A stretch of DNA of 64,000 nucleotides, from contig CABHOV010000025.1 of assembly GCA_902168185.1 (NCBI GenBank), forward strand, positions 62,001 through 126,000, written 5' to 3'. Source of the stretch: an uncultured Bacteroides sp. GTDB lineage: Bacteria; Bacteroidota; Bacteroidia; Cytophagales; Cyclobacteriaceae. Position 1 is the stretch's first letter, and every line of letters begins with the position of its first letter. A program made the translations under genes and the position numbers. This document shows positions 10,579 to 17,788 of this stretch, piece by piece. The notes under the pieces are model-generated. The model searched no databases. It was not told where the DNA came from and saw only the letters and a program-made list of their open reading frames with translations.

Positions 10579-10782
10579 CTATTTTGTAGGGCGATGCAGG
10601 ATGGCATAAATCTGTACAACGAAGCCGGCCATTACAACAATGGGTCCTAAGGTCAATCCCAGGAAACCAAAGCCATGTTGTGTTTTGTCAAGAGACATAA
10701 TGACGAACCCAATGATGATTGCCATCACGCCGATGATCATCCACTGATAATTCTTTTTGCCAAAGGGAAGTTTGCTTTCCAT
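10579..10782 (-). CDS. DUF3098 family small membrane protein
   Basis: A 67-residue protein with two predicted membrane helices (about 14-30 and 40-60) and the family pattern LPFGKKNYQWMIIG...GFLGLTLGPIVVMAGF. DUF3098 proteins are found mostly in Bacteroidota directly after ftsX and before uppP, as here. The function is unknown; the constant position suggests a role linked to FtsX or cell-wall synthesis, which is inference. It starts 15 bases after the ftsX stop. Confidence 0.85.
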   Translation of the reverse strand: MESKLPFGKKNYQWMIIGVMAIIIGFVIMSLDKTQHGFGFLGLTLGPIVVMAGFVVQIYAILHRPTK

Positions 10783-10797
10783 GTGTGTTTTAATTTT

Positions 10798-11694
10798 TCA
10801 ATATAATTGGTCGAGTGACATTCGTAAATACCGGTTGATAGAGAAGAAAGTGCCGATAACAGCTACGATCATTCCGATCATCACCAGCGAGCCCAGCAAC
10901 ATCATGAAGTGCTCTTGATTATGTAAAAGTGCCAAGTCTGTAATTTTGCGCTGTGCATAGTCTGATAAAGACCAGAGCAGGAGTGAGGTGATGAACCCTG
11001 CCAGTAACCCATACGTTGCAGCACGCAGTAAAAAAGGTCGTTGAATAAACCAACGCTTGGCACCTACCAGTTGCATACTGCGTATAAGAAAACGCTGTGA
11101 GAACAAAGCCAGGCGCAGGGTATTATTTATTAACAGTATAACCGTGATCAGTAATAATACAATGAGACCCATGAGTATAAAACCAAGCTTGGTAACATTG
11201 CTGTTTACAGATTCGATCAAACCTTCTACATAGTATACCTGGAAAACACCATTCATTTTTTGAAGGTCAGCCTTTATCTTTTCCATTTGACTCTTGGAGT
11301 GAAAGTCAGGATCAATGTTTATGAGGTATGCATCCTTTAAAGGATTCTCCCCTATAAATTGCGTAAAGTCTTCTCCGGTTTCTGCAATGAATTTTTTGGC
11401 TGCATCTTCTTTTGAAAAGAAAGCGACACCTTTACCTTCTCCATGATTTACAAAATCCATGGAAAGGAGTTTGTTCTCGATCTGAAGTCGTTGTGTTTCT
11501 GTCAGGTTTGATTTAAGATACACCTGCATTTTTATATTCTGTCGAACCTGGTGTTCTAACTCCTGCGAGTAAATGATTAAAAGGCCAAACAAGCCGATAA
11601 CAAACAGGGCTAGTGTTATGCTGATGACTACACCAATGCCAGGGTAGCCTCCTAACTTCTTTTTACGGGCTTTCTTCTCCATGTTGATCGCCAA
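10798..11694 (-). CDS. ftsX: Cell-division ABC transporter permease FtsX
   Basis: FtsX is the membrane half of the FtsEX complex, which activates peptidoglycan hydrolases at the division septum. The 298-residue protein has one N-terminal helix (about 20-42), a large extracytoplasmic domain (about 45-165, including MKVQVYLKSNLTE-like strands and the EDAAKKF segment), then three more helices typical of the MacB/FtsX fold (RSMQLVGAKRWFIQRPFLLRAA between them). FtsE is not adjacent, which is usual in Bacteroidota. First gene of the cluster reading toward ribF. Confidence 0.9.
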   Translation of the reverse strand: MAINMEKKARKKKLGGYPGIGVVISITLALFVIGLFGLLIIYSQELEHQVRQNIKMQVYLKSNLTETQRLQIENKLLSMDFVNHGEGKGVAFFSKEDAAKKFIAETGEDFTQFIGENPLKDAYLINIDPDFHSKSQMEKIKADLQKMNGVFQVYYVEGLIESVNSNVTKLGFILMGLIVLLLITVILLINNTLRLALFSQRFLIRSMQLVGAKRWFIQRPFLLRAATYGLLAGFITSLLLWSLSDYAQRKITDLALLHNQEHFMMLLGSLVMIGMIVAVIGTFFSINRYLRMSLDQLY

Positions 11695-11764
11695 AGTTAG
11701 GAGAAATTACCAAATAGTAGCGCGGTAATCGAATCGTTGCTGATTTAGGCTATAAACAAAAAAA

Positions 11765-11783
11765 GTCCCGCCATAAGCGGGAC
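11765..11783 (-). terminator. Intrinsic terminator after the putative anti-sigma gene
   Basis: A 7-bp GC-rich stem (gtcccgc/gcgggac) with loop CATAA; on the minus strand it is followed by a run of T. It sits 30 bases past the stop of the gene at 11813-12730. Confidence 0.85.
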
Positions 11784-11812
11784 CCTTAGAATTGAATGTT
11801 TATTTCTGTTTA

Positions 11813-12730
11813 TCAATTTCCGCGATGCTCTTTCAATTTCTTGATCAGGGCCGGGTCGCTGATGGCCGCCAGAGGTTTCACTTTTTCATTAGCCTCGTTC
11901 AGCAGGTAGTATTTATTTTCATGGAACAGGAAAACAGTGTGTTTGTTTTCGCTGAAGAACTCCATGATCTCGATAAGTTTTTTATCAAATGGTCCATATA
12001 AGTATAGCTCTCCATTTTTAAACTGGTAGTGGAAATTATACTTCTTGTTCTTGCTATCTGTCTTAACCATGAGCGAAGACTTGGCAGACTTCGGAGTGCT
12101 CTCCGTTGCTGTTTTATTTTCAGCAGCTTTTGTTTCTGTTTCTTCACTTGGATCAAATACGTTGATCTCAGGTTTTGATAACGAGTCCTTTTGCTTCGGA
12201 GCAACAACTACAGGCTTGCTTACGCTGGTTGTTTCTTTAACAGCAGGCTGTTCTTTCTCAACCACAACAGAGGGTTGTTCCTTTGGCTTTTCAGGTTCAG
12301 GAACTGCCGTTGAAGGCGTTGAATTTGTTTCGGGTTCAGGAGTCGGTTGTTCAATTTCCTTTTGAACTTCCACTGGCTGTTCAGTCTTTGTAATAGGCTG
12401 CTGTTCAGCAGCGGTGGTCTCCTCTTTCTGATCCAGGTAGAAATATATACCTGTAGCAACCAACCCTGCGGCTACCAGACCAATCAGCGTTTTGGCTCCA
12501 ACCGAAATCTCGGTGCCATACGAAGATGGGATCGGTACATTATTCAACATGCTTTTCAATTCGGCAACGCGCGCCTTCCTTATACCTTCTGCAATTTTTT
12601 GCTGCAGGTTATATTCGCGTTTCAGGCTCGGATCAGCTTGCAATTTTTGTTCGAACGCTGCTTTGTCGTCAGCGCTTAGTGTATTGCGGATGTATCCGTC
12701 CAGTAAATCAAAATCTTTTTCTAATGCCAT
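11813..12730 (-). CDS. Single-pass membrane protein, putative anti-sigma factor partner
   Basis: Not assignable to a named family by eye. Residues 1-70 form a charged helical region (LLDGYIRNTLSADDKAAFEQKL) typical of cytoplasmic sigma-binding heads. One membrane helix follows (about 80-97). Next is a long low-complexity Pro/Glu/Thr/Lys linker (about 100-215), then a compact C-terminal domain (about 225-300: KYNFHYQFKNGELYLYGPFDKKLIEIMEFFSE split over strands). It starts 4 bases after the stop of the ECF sigma gene, so it is cotranscribed with it. This layout is that of a membrane anti-sigma factor with an exported sensor domain. The role is inferred from context only. Confidence 0.6.
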   Translation of the reverse strand: MALEKDFDLLDGYIRNTLSADDKAAFEQKLQADPSLKREYNLQQKIAEGIRKARVAELKSMLNNVPIPSSYGTEISVGAKTLIGLVAAGLVATGIYFYLDQKEETTAAEQQPITKTEQPVEVQKEIEQPTPEPETNSTPSTAVPEPEKPKEQPSVVVEKEQPAVKETTSVSKPVVVAPKQKDSLSKPEINVFDPSEETETKAAENKTATESTPKSAKSSLMVKTDSKNKKYNFHYQFKNGELYLYGPFDKKLIEIMEFFSENKHTVFLFHENKYYLLNEANEKVKPLAAISDPALIKKLKEHRGN

Positions 12731-12734
12731 AACT

Positions 12735-13298
12735 CTAATCCAAAAAATCCTGCTCAGAATACTGAGTTTTCACTAATTCATCCAGTTTCATTTTACATTT
12801 ATACTTCTTGGTCTTTGCCGTATCAGTATTCGCGAATCCTAGTTTGTCAGCGATTTCCTGCATCGACATTTCTTCGAAGTAGTAATACATGAGCACCTTC
12901 TTGCACGTTTCTCCAAGTTGCTCGATGCATTTTAAAATTATTCGATCACGTTCTGCCGTTTCAGTATCTAACGAAACAGCCGAGTCTTTTTCTTCATTGG
13001 AGAGGCGTTTTTTTCGATCCAGTTCTTTTCGCCACAGATTCTGACAAATGCTGTAGATATAGGTACTGATTTTCGAAGTCATCACCAGATTGCCGGAGGT
13101 AGCCTTCTGCCAGAAAACGATTAGTGCATCCTGGTAAACATCACGAGCCTCTTCTTCCGTTCCGCTGTTGGTGATGACCAGCTTGGTCATCATCCTGTAA
13201 TATTTCTTATACAAGAACTCAAGAGCCTTCTCATCGCCTTTACAAATGCGCTCGAAAATTTCCTTTTCGTCTATGTGTGAGCTCGACCTGTATACCAT
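12735..13298 (-). CDS. ECF-type RNA polymerase sigma factor
   Basis: A 187-residue sigma-70 family member with only regions 2 and 4. Region 2 covers about residues 25-95 (LEFLYKKYYRMM, EEEARDVYQDALIVFWQ, STYIYSICQNLWRKELDRKKR). Region 4 covers about 120-170 (LGETCKKVLMYYYFEEMSMQEIADKLGF with the helix-turn-helix). Such factors direct RNA polymerase to a small regulon when released by a partner. The next gene in the operon is a membrane protein that may be that partner. The DNA target was not identified. Confidence 0.92.
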   Translation of the reverse strand: MVYRSSSHIDEKEIFERICKGDEKALEFLYKKYYRMMTKLVITNSGTEEEARDVYQDALIVFWQKATSGNLVMTSKISTYIYSICQNLWRKELDRKKRLSNEEKDSAVSLDTETAERDRIILKCIEQLGETCKKVLMYYYFEEMSMQEIADKLGFANTDTAKTKKYKCKMKLDELVKTQYSEQDFLD

Positions 13299-13369
13299 CT
13301 TTTAATGAGGTTGTAACCGCTGGGGTTCCTTTTTTATGTTTTTTTCTACGAATTAACGAATATGAGAGA

Positions 13370-13795
13370 TCAATTTATACGTGCCCACGTTTGTGTTCGG
13401 TAAAATGGTCCCCAGTATCCGCGTACTTTCAGGTCATTTCCCTCCAGCCATAATTTGCACTTGTATACCTTGCCTTCCTCCGGATCAAGTATATTTCCTT
13501 CCGAATACTCACTTCCCGACTTCTGCATGTCTTTGATAATTTCCATGCCGATTATCTTTTTCTTATAGCGTGCATCATCTTCAGGACATTCATTGCAAAG
13601 CGGATCTGGATTTTCGCCTTCCGAAGGAAATATCCTGATAATTTTCCCGAAAACCTTCCCGTCTCGTTCGAAGATTTCAACGATCGATTTTTGCTCGCCT
13701 GTCTTGTCATCCGTTGTCTTCCACTTTCCGGTGATGGATTGAGCATGGCCAAGGCAAGCTATAAAAATGAAGAGGAGAGGGGGTATAAGTTTCAT
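13370..13795 (-). CDS. DUF2147 exported protein
   Basis: A 141-residue protein with a Sec signal peptide (about 1-18, ending GHAQ) and a lipocalin-like DUF2147 domain: ITGKWKTTDDKTG at the start, FGKIIRIF, a CNEC pair around residues 68-71, and the closing YKCKLWLEGNDLKVRGYWG. The family is periplasmic or surface-associated and widespread; its function is unknown. It lies upstream of the sigma gene on the same strand but 71 bases away, so shared transcription is uncertain. Confidence 0.82.
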   Translation of the reverse strand: MKLIPPLLFIFIACLGHAQSITGKWKTTDDKTGEQKSIVEIFERDGKVFGKIIRIFPSEGENPDPLCNECPEDDARYKKKIIGMEIIKDMQKSGSEYSEGNILDPEEGKVYKCKLWLEGNDLKVRGYWGPFYRTQTWARIN

Positions 13796-13964
13796 TGTCA
13801 GGTATTATGCATGAATAAAATTTTTTAAAAATAGTCTATTTTGTTGTATACAGCTATTCCCAAAGATCAGTCAACAACGCAAGGCTCCGGAACGTTGATT
13901 TTCGATGACCAGCCAAAATTGTTGAAGATCATCTAAGTATAGTTATAGATTATTTTTCTAATAA

Positions 13965-13990
13965 GAAACCCCGGGCTATGCCGGGGTTTC
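13965..13990 (-). terminator. Intrinsic terminator after hppA
   Basis: A 10-bp perfect stem (gaaaccccgg/ccggggtttc) with a 6-base loop, 28 bases past the hppA stop on the minus strand. The following tract is AT-rich but not a pure T run. Confidence 0.75.
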
Positions 13991-14018
13991 TATATATCTT
14001 GATATTCAATCGTGTTGT

Positions 14019-16196
14019 TTATTTCACCACGGCTTCACTTACAATTTCAACTTTCGCTTTTGTCTGTTCTTTAACAGCCGCTGCAGTATGATCCTTGTGA
14101 GATATATGTGGAGCGATGATCAAGGCTACAATGGAAGTAAGTTTGATAAGGATGTTCATTGAAGGACCTGATGTATCTTTGAATGGATCACCAACAGTAT
14201 CTCCGGTTACAGATGCTTTGTGGGGTTCAGATTTTTTATAGTACATCTGGCCGTTGATCTCAACACCTTTCTCGAAAGATTTCTTGGCATTGTCCCATGC
14301 ACCACCGGCGTTTGATTGAAACATACCCATCAGTACACCGGATACCGTAACACCGGCGAGTAAGCCTCCCAATACTTCAGGGCCAAAGGTAAATCCTACA
14401 ATGATGGGAACGATCAATGCGATAGCACCCGGAGCGATCATCTCACGTATAGATGCCTTAGTTGATATAGCCACACACTTCTCATATTCAGGTTTTGCTT
14501 TATACTCCATGATGCCTGGTATTTCGCGGAACTGTCTGCGTACTTCGTTCACCATATCCATCGCAGCGCGGCCTACGGCAGCAATTGCTAAAGATGAAAA
14601 GATAAACGGTATCATTCCTCCTACAAATAAACCTGCCAATACAGGAGCCTTATATATATCAATTGCCGAGATGCCAGATATACCTACGAAAGCTGCAAAC
14701 AACGCCAATGATGTAAGCGCAGCAGAAGCTATAGCAAATCCTTTTCCGGTGGCTGCAGTAGTGTTCCCTACAGCGTCAAGGTTATCTGTGCGATGACGAA
14801 CTTCTTCTGGTAACTGACTCATTTCAGCAATACCTCCAGCGTTGTCAGCGATAGGTCCGAATGCATCTATAGCCAACTGCATCGCGGTGGTTGCCATCAT
14901 ACCGGCAGCAGCAATCGCTACACCATAGAGACCTGCAAATTCATACGAAGCAATGATACCGCCTGCCAGTACAAAGATCGGAGCCACTGTAGATTCCATG
15001 CCTACTGACAGACCGCCTATGATGTTTGTGGCGTGGCCCGTGCCGGATTGCTTGATGATCGAGAGCACTGGGCGTTTACCCATAGCCGTATAGTATTCGG
15101 TGATGATACTCATCAACGTACCCACTACCAGCCCGATGATGATCGCTATGAAAACATCCGTAGAAGTAAATTCAACACCACGGTGTACGAGTTTTTCCGG
15201 AAGCAGATATTTCACTGCAAAGAAAGAAGCTATAGCCGTCATGATGATCGATGACCAGTTGCCTATATTTAGTGCAGTCTGAACACTGTCTGTTTCTTTT
15301 TTGATGCGAACAAACCACGTACCTACGATCGAGAAGATCAATCCAAGACCAGCGATTAACATTGGTAACAGGATTGGTGACATGCCACCGAATTTATCAC
15401 TGGAAGCATCAATCTCCTGACCTAATACCATAGTAGCAAGAATGGTTGCCACATAAGAGCCGAATAAATCTGCGCCCATTCCGGCAACATCTCCTACGTT
15501 ATCTCCTACGTTATCGGCAATGGTCGCAGGGTTACGAACATCATCTTCAGGTATACCGGCTTCCACTTTACCAACCAGGTCAGCGCCAACATCGGCAGCC
15601 TTGGTATATATACCGCCTCCTACGCGAGCGAACAATGCTATAGATTCAGCACCCAAAGAAAAACCAGCCAACACTTCAATGGCTTTTTTCATTTCAAGGC
15701 CGGTGACCGCAGCACCTTCCGGAACAAAATATTGCATGAGTACAATGAACAATCCTCCAAGGCCAAGTATGGCGAGACCAGCAACACCTATACCCATTAC
15801 AGAACCTCCTGTAAAAGATACTCTGAGGGCAAGCGCAAGACTTGTGCGTGCGGCTTGTGTGGTGCGTACATTCGCTTTGGTAGCGATCTTCATACCGATG
15901 TATCCTGCGAAAGCAGATAACACAGCACCAATCAAAAACGATACGGCAATAATGGGGTGAGAATCTTCAACGAGTCCGCCTGACCAACCGAGCAGGATGG
16001 CTGCTATCACTGCGAAATACGACAAAACTTTCCATTCAGCTCTCAAAAAGGCCATGGCCCCGGTAGCGATATAGCCTGCAAGCTCCTGCATTTTTGCGTC
16101 ACCGGCATCTTGCTTGGTGACCCATGCTGATTTGATTGCCATCGCAATCAGGCCGACTACTCCGAGGGCGGGGATAATAAGTAAAATACTATTCAT
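14019..16196 (-). CDS. hppA: Membrane-bound cation-pumping pyrophosphatase
   Basis: This 725-residue, about 16-helix protein couples pyrophosphate hydrolysis to ion transport across the inner membrane. Substrate-site motifs are [20 protein letters not shown] and [16 protein letters not shown], and later DNAGGIAEM. The Ala in [10 protein letters not shown] is the residue class of K+-dependent enzymes. The semi-conserved helix-6 glutamate used in many Na+ and H+ pumps is replaced by Gly at 246 (ADLFG). An extra Glu is present at 184 in helix 5 ([11 protein letters not shown]), the arrangement I recall for the F. johnsoniae-type H+ pumps. So a K+-dependent H+ pump is most likely. It has its own terminator downstream. 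Confidence 0.95.
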   Translation of the reverse strand: MNSILLIIPALGVVGLIAMAIKSAWVTKQDAGDAKMQELAGYIATGAMAFLRAEWKVLSYFAVIAAILLGWSGGLVEDSHPIIAVSFLIGAVLSAFAGYIGMKIATKANVRTTQAARTSLALALRVSFTGGSVMGIGVAGLAILGLGGLFIVLMQYFVPEGAAVTGLEMKKAIEVLAGFSLGAESIALFARVGGGIYTKAADVGADLVGKVEAGIPEDDVRNPATIADNVGDNVGDVAGMGADLFGSYVATILATMVLGQEIDASSDKFGGMSPILLPMLIAGLGLIFSIVGTWFVRIKKETDSVQTALNIGNWSSIIMTAIASFFAVKYLLPEKLVHRGVEFTSTDVFIAIIIGLVVGTLMSIITEYYTAMGKRPVLSIIKQSGTGHATNIIGGLSVGMESTVAPIFVLAGGIIASYEFAGLYGVAIAAAGMMATTAMQLAIDAFGPIADNAGGIAEMSQLPEEVRHRTDNLDAVGNTTAATGKGFAIASAALTSLALFAAFVGISGISAIDIYKAPVLAGLFVGGMIPFIFSSLAIAAVGRAAMDMVNEVRRQFREIPGIMEYKAKPEYEKCVAISTKASIREMIAPGAIALIVPIIVGFTFGPEVLGGLLAGVTVSGVLMGMFQSNAGGAWDNAKKSFEKGVEINGQMYYKKSEPHKASVTGDTVGDPFKDTSGPSMNILIKLTSIVALIIAPHISHKDHTAAAVKEQTKAKVEIVSEAVVK

Positions 16197-16229
16197 TGGT
16201 TTAAAGATTTAGGGATCTGATTGTACATA

Positions 16230-16258
16230 AAAGCCATCTTGATTAACAAGATGGCTTT
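16230..16258 (-). terminator. Intrinsic terminator before hppA
   Basis: A 12-bp perfect stem (16230-16241 with 16247-16258) around a 5-base loop, followed on the minus strand by CTTTTATGT. It closes the thioesterase / small-protein transcript that ends at 16474. Confidence 0.8.
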
Positions 16259-16473
16259 CTAAGAATGGCAAATATAGAAATAGGAGGCAAACCGCCAAAT
16301 TTGTAATGGAGGCAGATTTTTTCGTGAGAGACTTTTAATCAATGCGTTACAACAACAATGATCCGGGTTTGAAAGCAATCCCACAGCATTTTGATGAAGC
16401 CGGGGCGTGGCTGATCCGAGTGGTGGATTTTGAAATAACTATTGAAACAACTCAGGTATAAATTGAACCTGAT

Positions 16474-16857
16474 TTATATACCGAACATTTGCTTTAAGGC
16501 AATCCAAAGATTTTTCTTTTTCACATCATCCAGTTTATGAATGGCATCAGCAACAATGATCGATACTCCATTCATGGAAAGGTGTTCATATACTTTATCG
16601 GAGGAGCGAAGAGGAGCACCCAACGCTAACACCTTTGTGGGAGCGAGTGGTGCTATAGTATCGAGTGTAAAATCGTTGTGTATTACAATCTGCACAGAAG
16701 CCATGCTCAACTTTACAGCAGCCAGCATTTTTGTAAGAACGGTTCGTTCTTCCTCCGTATGTTCTTCCCACGGTCGGGAAAGTATAATTAACATGCGGGA
16801 AGGAATCTGGTATAGCTCTTCCTGATATAGGCTTTCGATGACAGATGATTGACTCAC
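16474..16857 (-). CDS. Small conserved protein, possible DNA polymerase III psi-like subunit
   Basis: This 127-residue protein is not confidently recognised. It begins with a GTG that overlaps the thioesterase stop as GTGA, so translation is coupled. The alternating pattern RMLIILSRPW, a long helix (EEERTVLTKMLAAVKL), a strand (VQIVIHND), VLALGAPL and a closing helix DVKKKNLWIALKQMF suggest a small alpha/beta Rossmann-like fold. That order, and the closing 'LW..L' helix, resemble the psi (HolD) clamp-loader accessory subunit. This is a speculative match made by eye with low sequence identity. Confidence 0.55.
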   Translation of the reverse strand: MSQSSVIESLYQEELYQIPSRMLIILSRPWEEHTEEERTVLTKMLAAVKLSMASVQIVIHNDFTLDTIAPLAPTKVLALGAPLRSSDKVYEHLSMNGVSIIVADAIHKLDDVKKKNLWIALKQMFGI

Positions 16858-17378
16858 GCTTCTTTAATATCAAATATAGACCTTAACTCATTTGCTTCAG
16901 ATGGCTTCATCCTTCCGGAGAGGATCAAACGAAGTTGTCTTCTGCGAAGTGCACCACTATAAAGTTCTTTCTCTTCTTCTGTTTCCGGTTCTACTTCCGG
17001 AACATTTATAGGCTTGCCATTCTGATCCAGCGCTACAAATGTAAAGTAGGCAGCATTGCTTTCAAACTTATGACCTGATGGTGCATCTTCCGCTTCAACA
17101 TCAATGCGTATCTCCATCGATGAGTTAAACGCGCGGGTAATTTTTGCTTTTAATGTCACCACGTTGCCGAGTCTGATGGGATGCTTAAAAGATATATTAT
17201 CCACCGAAGCCGTAACGACCGTACTATTTGAATGCTTTTGTCCGACAATTGCCGATACGATATCCATCCAATGCATCAACCGTCCACCCATCAGGTTATT
17301 AAGTGTATTCGTATCGTTTGGCAAAACCAACTCCGTCATGCTGACAGATGATTCGCGGGGAAATTTCTTTTTACGCAT
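16854..17378 (-). CDS. Acyl-CoA thioesterase (hotdog fold, BACH/YciA type)
   Basis: This 174-residue hotdog protein hydrolyses acyl-CoA to free acid and CoA. Family features are the catalytic loop NDTNTLNNLMGGRLMHWMD (about residues 21-39), then VVTASVDNISFKHPIRLGNVV and the strand MEIRIDVEAEDAP. The C-terminal tail is charged and helical. The order NxxxTLxGGxLMxWMD is that of cytosolic long-chain acyl-CoA thioesterases. Its stop overlaps the start of the next small gene by four bases. Confidence 0.9.
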   Translation of the reverse strand: MRKKKFPRESSVSMTELVLPNDTNTLNNLMGGRLMHWMDIVSAIVGQKHSNSTVVTASVDNISFKHPIRLGNVVTLKAKITRAFNSSMEIRIDVEAEDAPSGHKFESNAAYFTFVALDQNGKPINVPEVEPETEEEKELYSGALRRRQLRLILSGRMKPSEANELRSIFDIKEA

Positions 17379-17485
17379 TATTTAATATGGATAAAGGTTA
17401 GGTTGACTGAAAATATAGTGGGCAGATAGCTTTAGAAGCATAATACTTTCCTATAGTTTATACATCAACACACGAGAACATTCGA

Positions 17486-17513
17486 TTGCAATTCACTAAT
17501 AACCGTTAGTTCG
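17486..17513 (+). promoter_or_regulatory. Possible promoter of the thr operon
   Basis: A TTG at 17486-17488 and TAGTTCG at 17507-17513 lie 18 bases apart. This is an imperfect version of the Bacteroidota TTG / TAnnTTTG promoter. It is placed about 60 bases upstream of the leader peptide start. Weak evidence from pattern only. Confidence 0.35.
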
Positions 17514-17575
17514 TGCAAAAATCTAAAAAAATAGCTTGCAATCAAGTATATCATTTCATTATTTCGGTGCGCCTT

Positions 17576-17683
17576 ATGCAAGCAACACAAAATATAGCAA
17601 CATCCTCTCTCTTCATTTCTGCGAAGAGCGTTGCTTGCATTTCCATTATCGCTATTATTACCATTACCATCATTACGGGGTAA
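17576..17683 (+). CDS. thrL: thr operon leader peptide (Thr/Ile-rich)
   Basis: An ATG-started frame of 35 codons lies 105 bases upstream of thrA. Its last 14 residues are ISIIAIITITIITG, with three Thr and eight Ile codons before TAA. Thr and Ile are the end products of the pathway that thrA begins, and the composition is that of the enterobacterial thrL leader. Translation of the run would report charged tRNA-Thr and tRNA-Ile. The start codon lies in the left arm of an 11-bp perfect inverted repeat (17576-17586 with 17630-17640), whose right arm ends just before the Ile/Thr run. A GTG in the same frame at 17567 is an alternative start. It is too short for normal gene finding; similarity to thrL was judged by composition and position. 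Confidence 0.75.
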   Translation: MQATQNIATSSLFISAKSVACISIIAIITITIITG

Positions 17684-17757
17684 CCCGTGATCATCCCTTA
17701 CCTCGCCCCATAGGATTATGTCCGTCTCCAGGAGACGAATGCATAACCGACAGTTAA
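17675..17757 (+). promoter_or_regulatory. Candidate attenuator structures between leader peptide and thrA
   Basis: Competing short stems follow the Ile/Thr run. The first is acggg/cccgt (17675-17679 with 17684-17688), which covers the leader stop codon. The second is ggtaa/ttacc (17679-17683 with about 17699-17703). The third is cgtctc/gagacg at about 17723-17737, flanked by ttatg/cataa. The first two share bases and are mutually exclusive, as attenuation needs. No U run directly follows the last stem, so the termination step is unproven and control could act on thrA translation instead. Confidence 0.4.
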
Positions 17758-17788
17758 AGTAGATAGAACACCCTGACAATTATTTTTC

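Noticed and set aside
12045-12459. Long open frames on both strands within the Pro/Glu-rich linker of the [13 protein letters not shown] gene
   Set aside because: Caused by low-complexity codons; products lack any domain and share no start context.
15033-15960. Plus-strand open frames inside hppA
   Set aside because: Antisense shadows of a conserved membrane-protein gene with no independent features.
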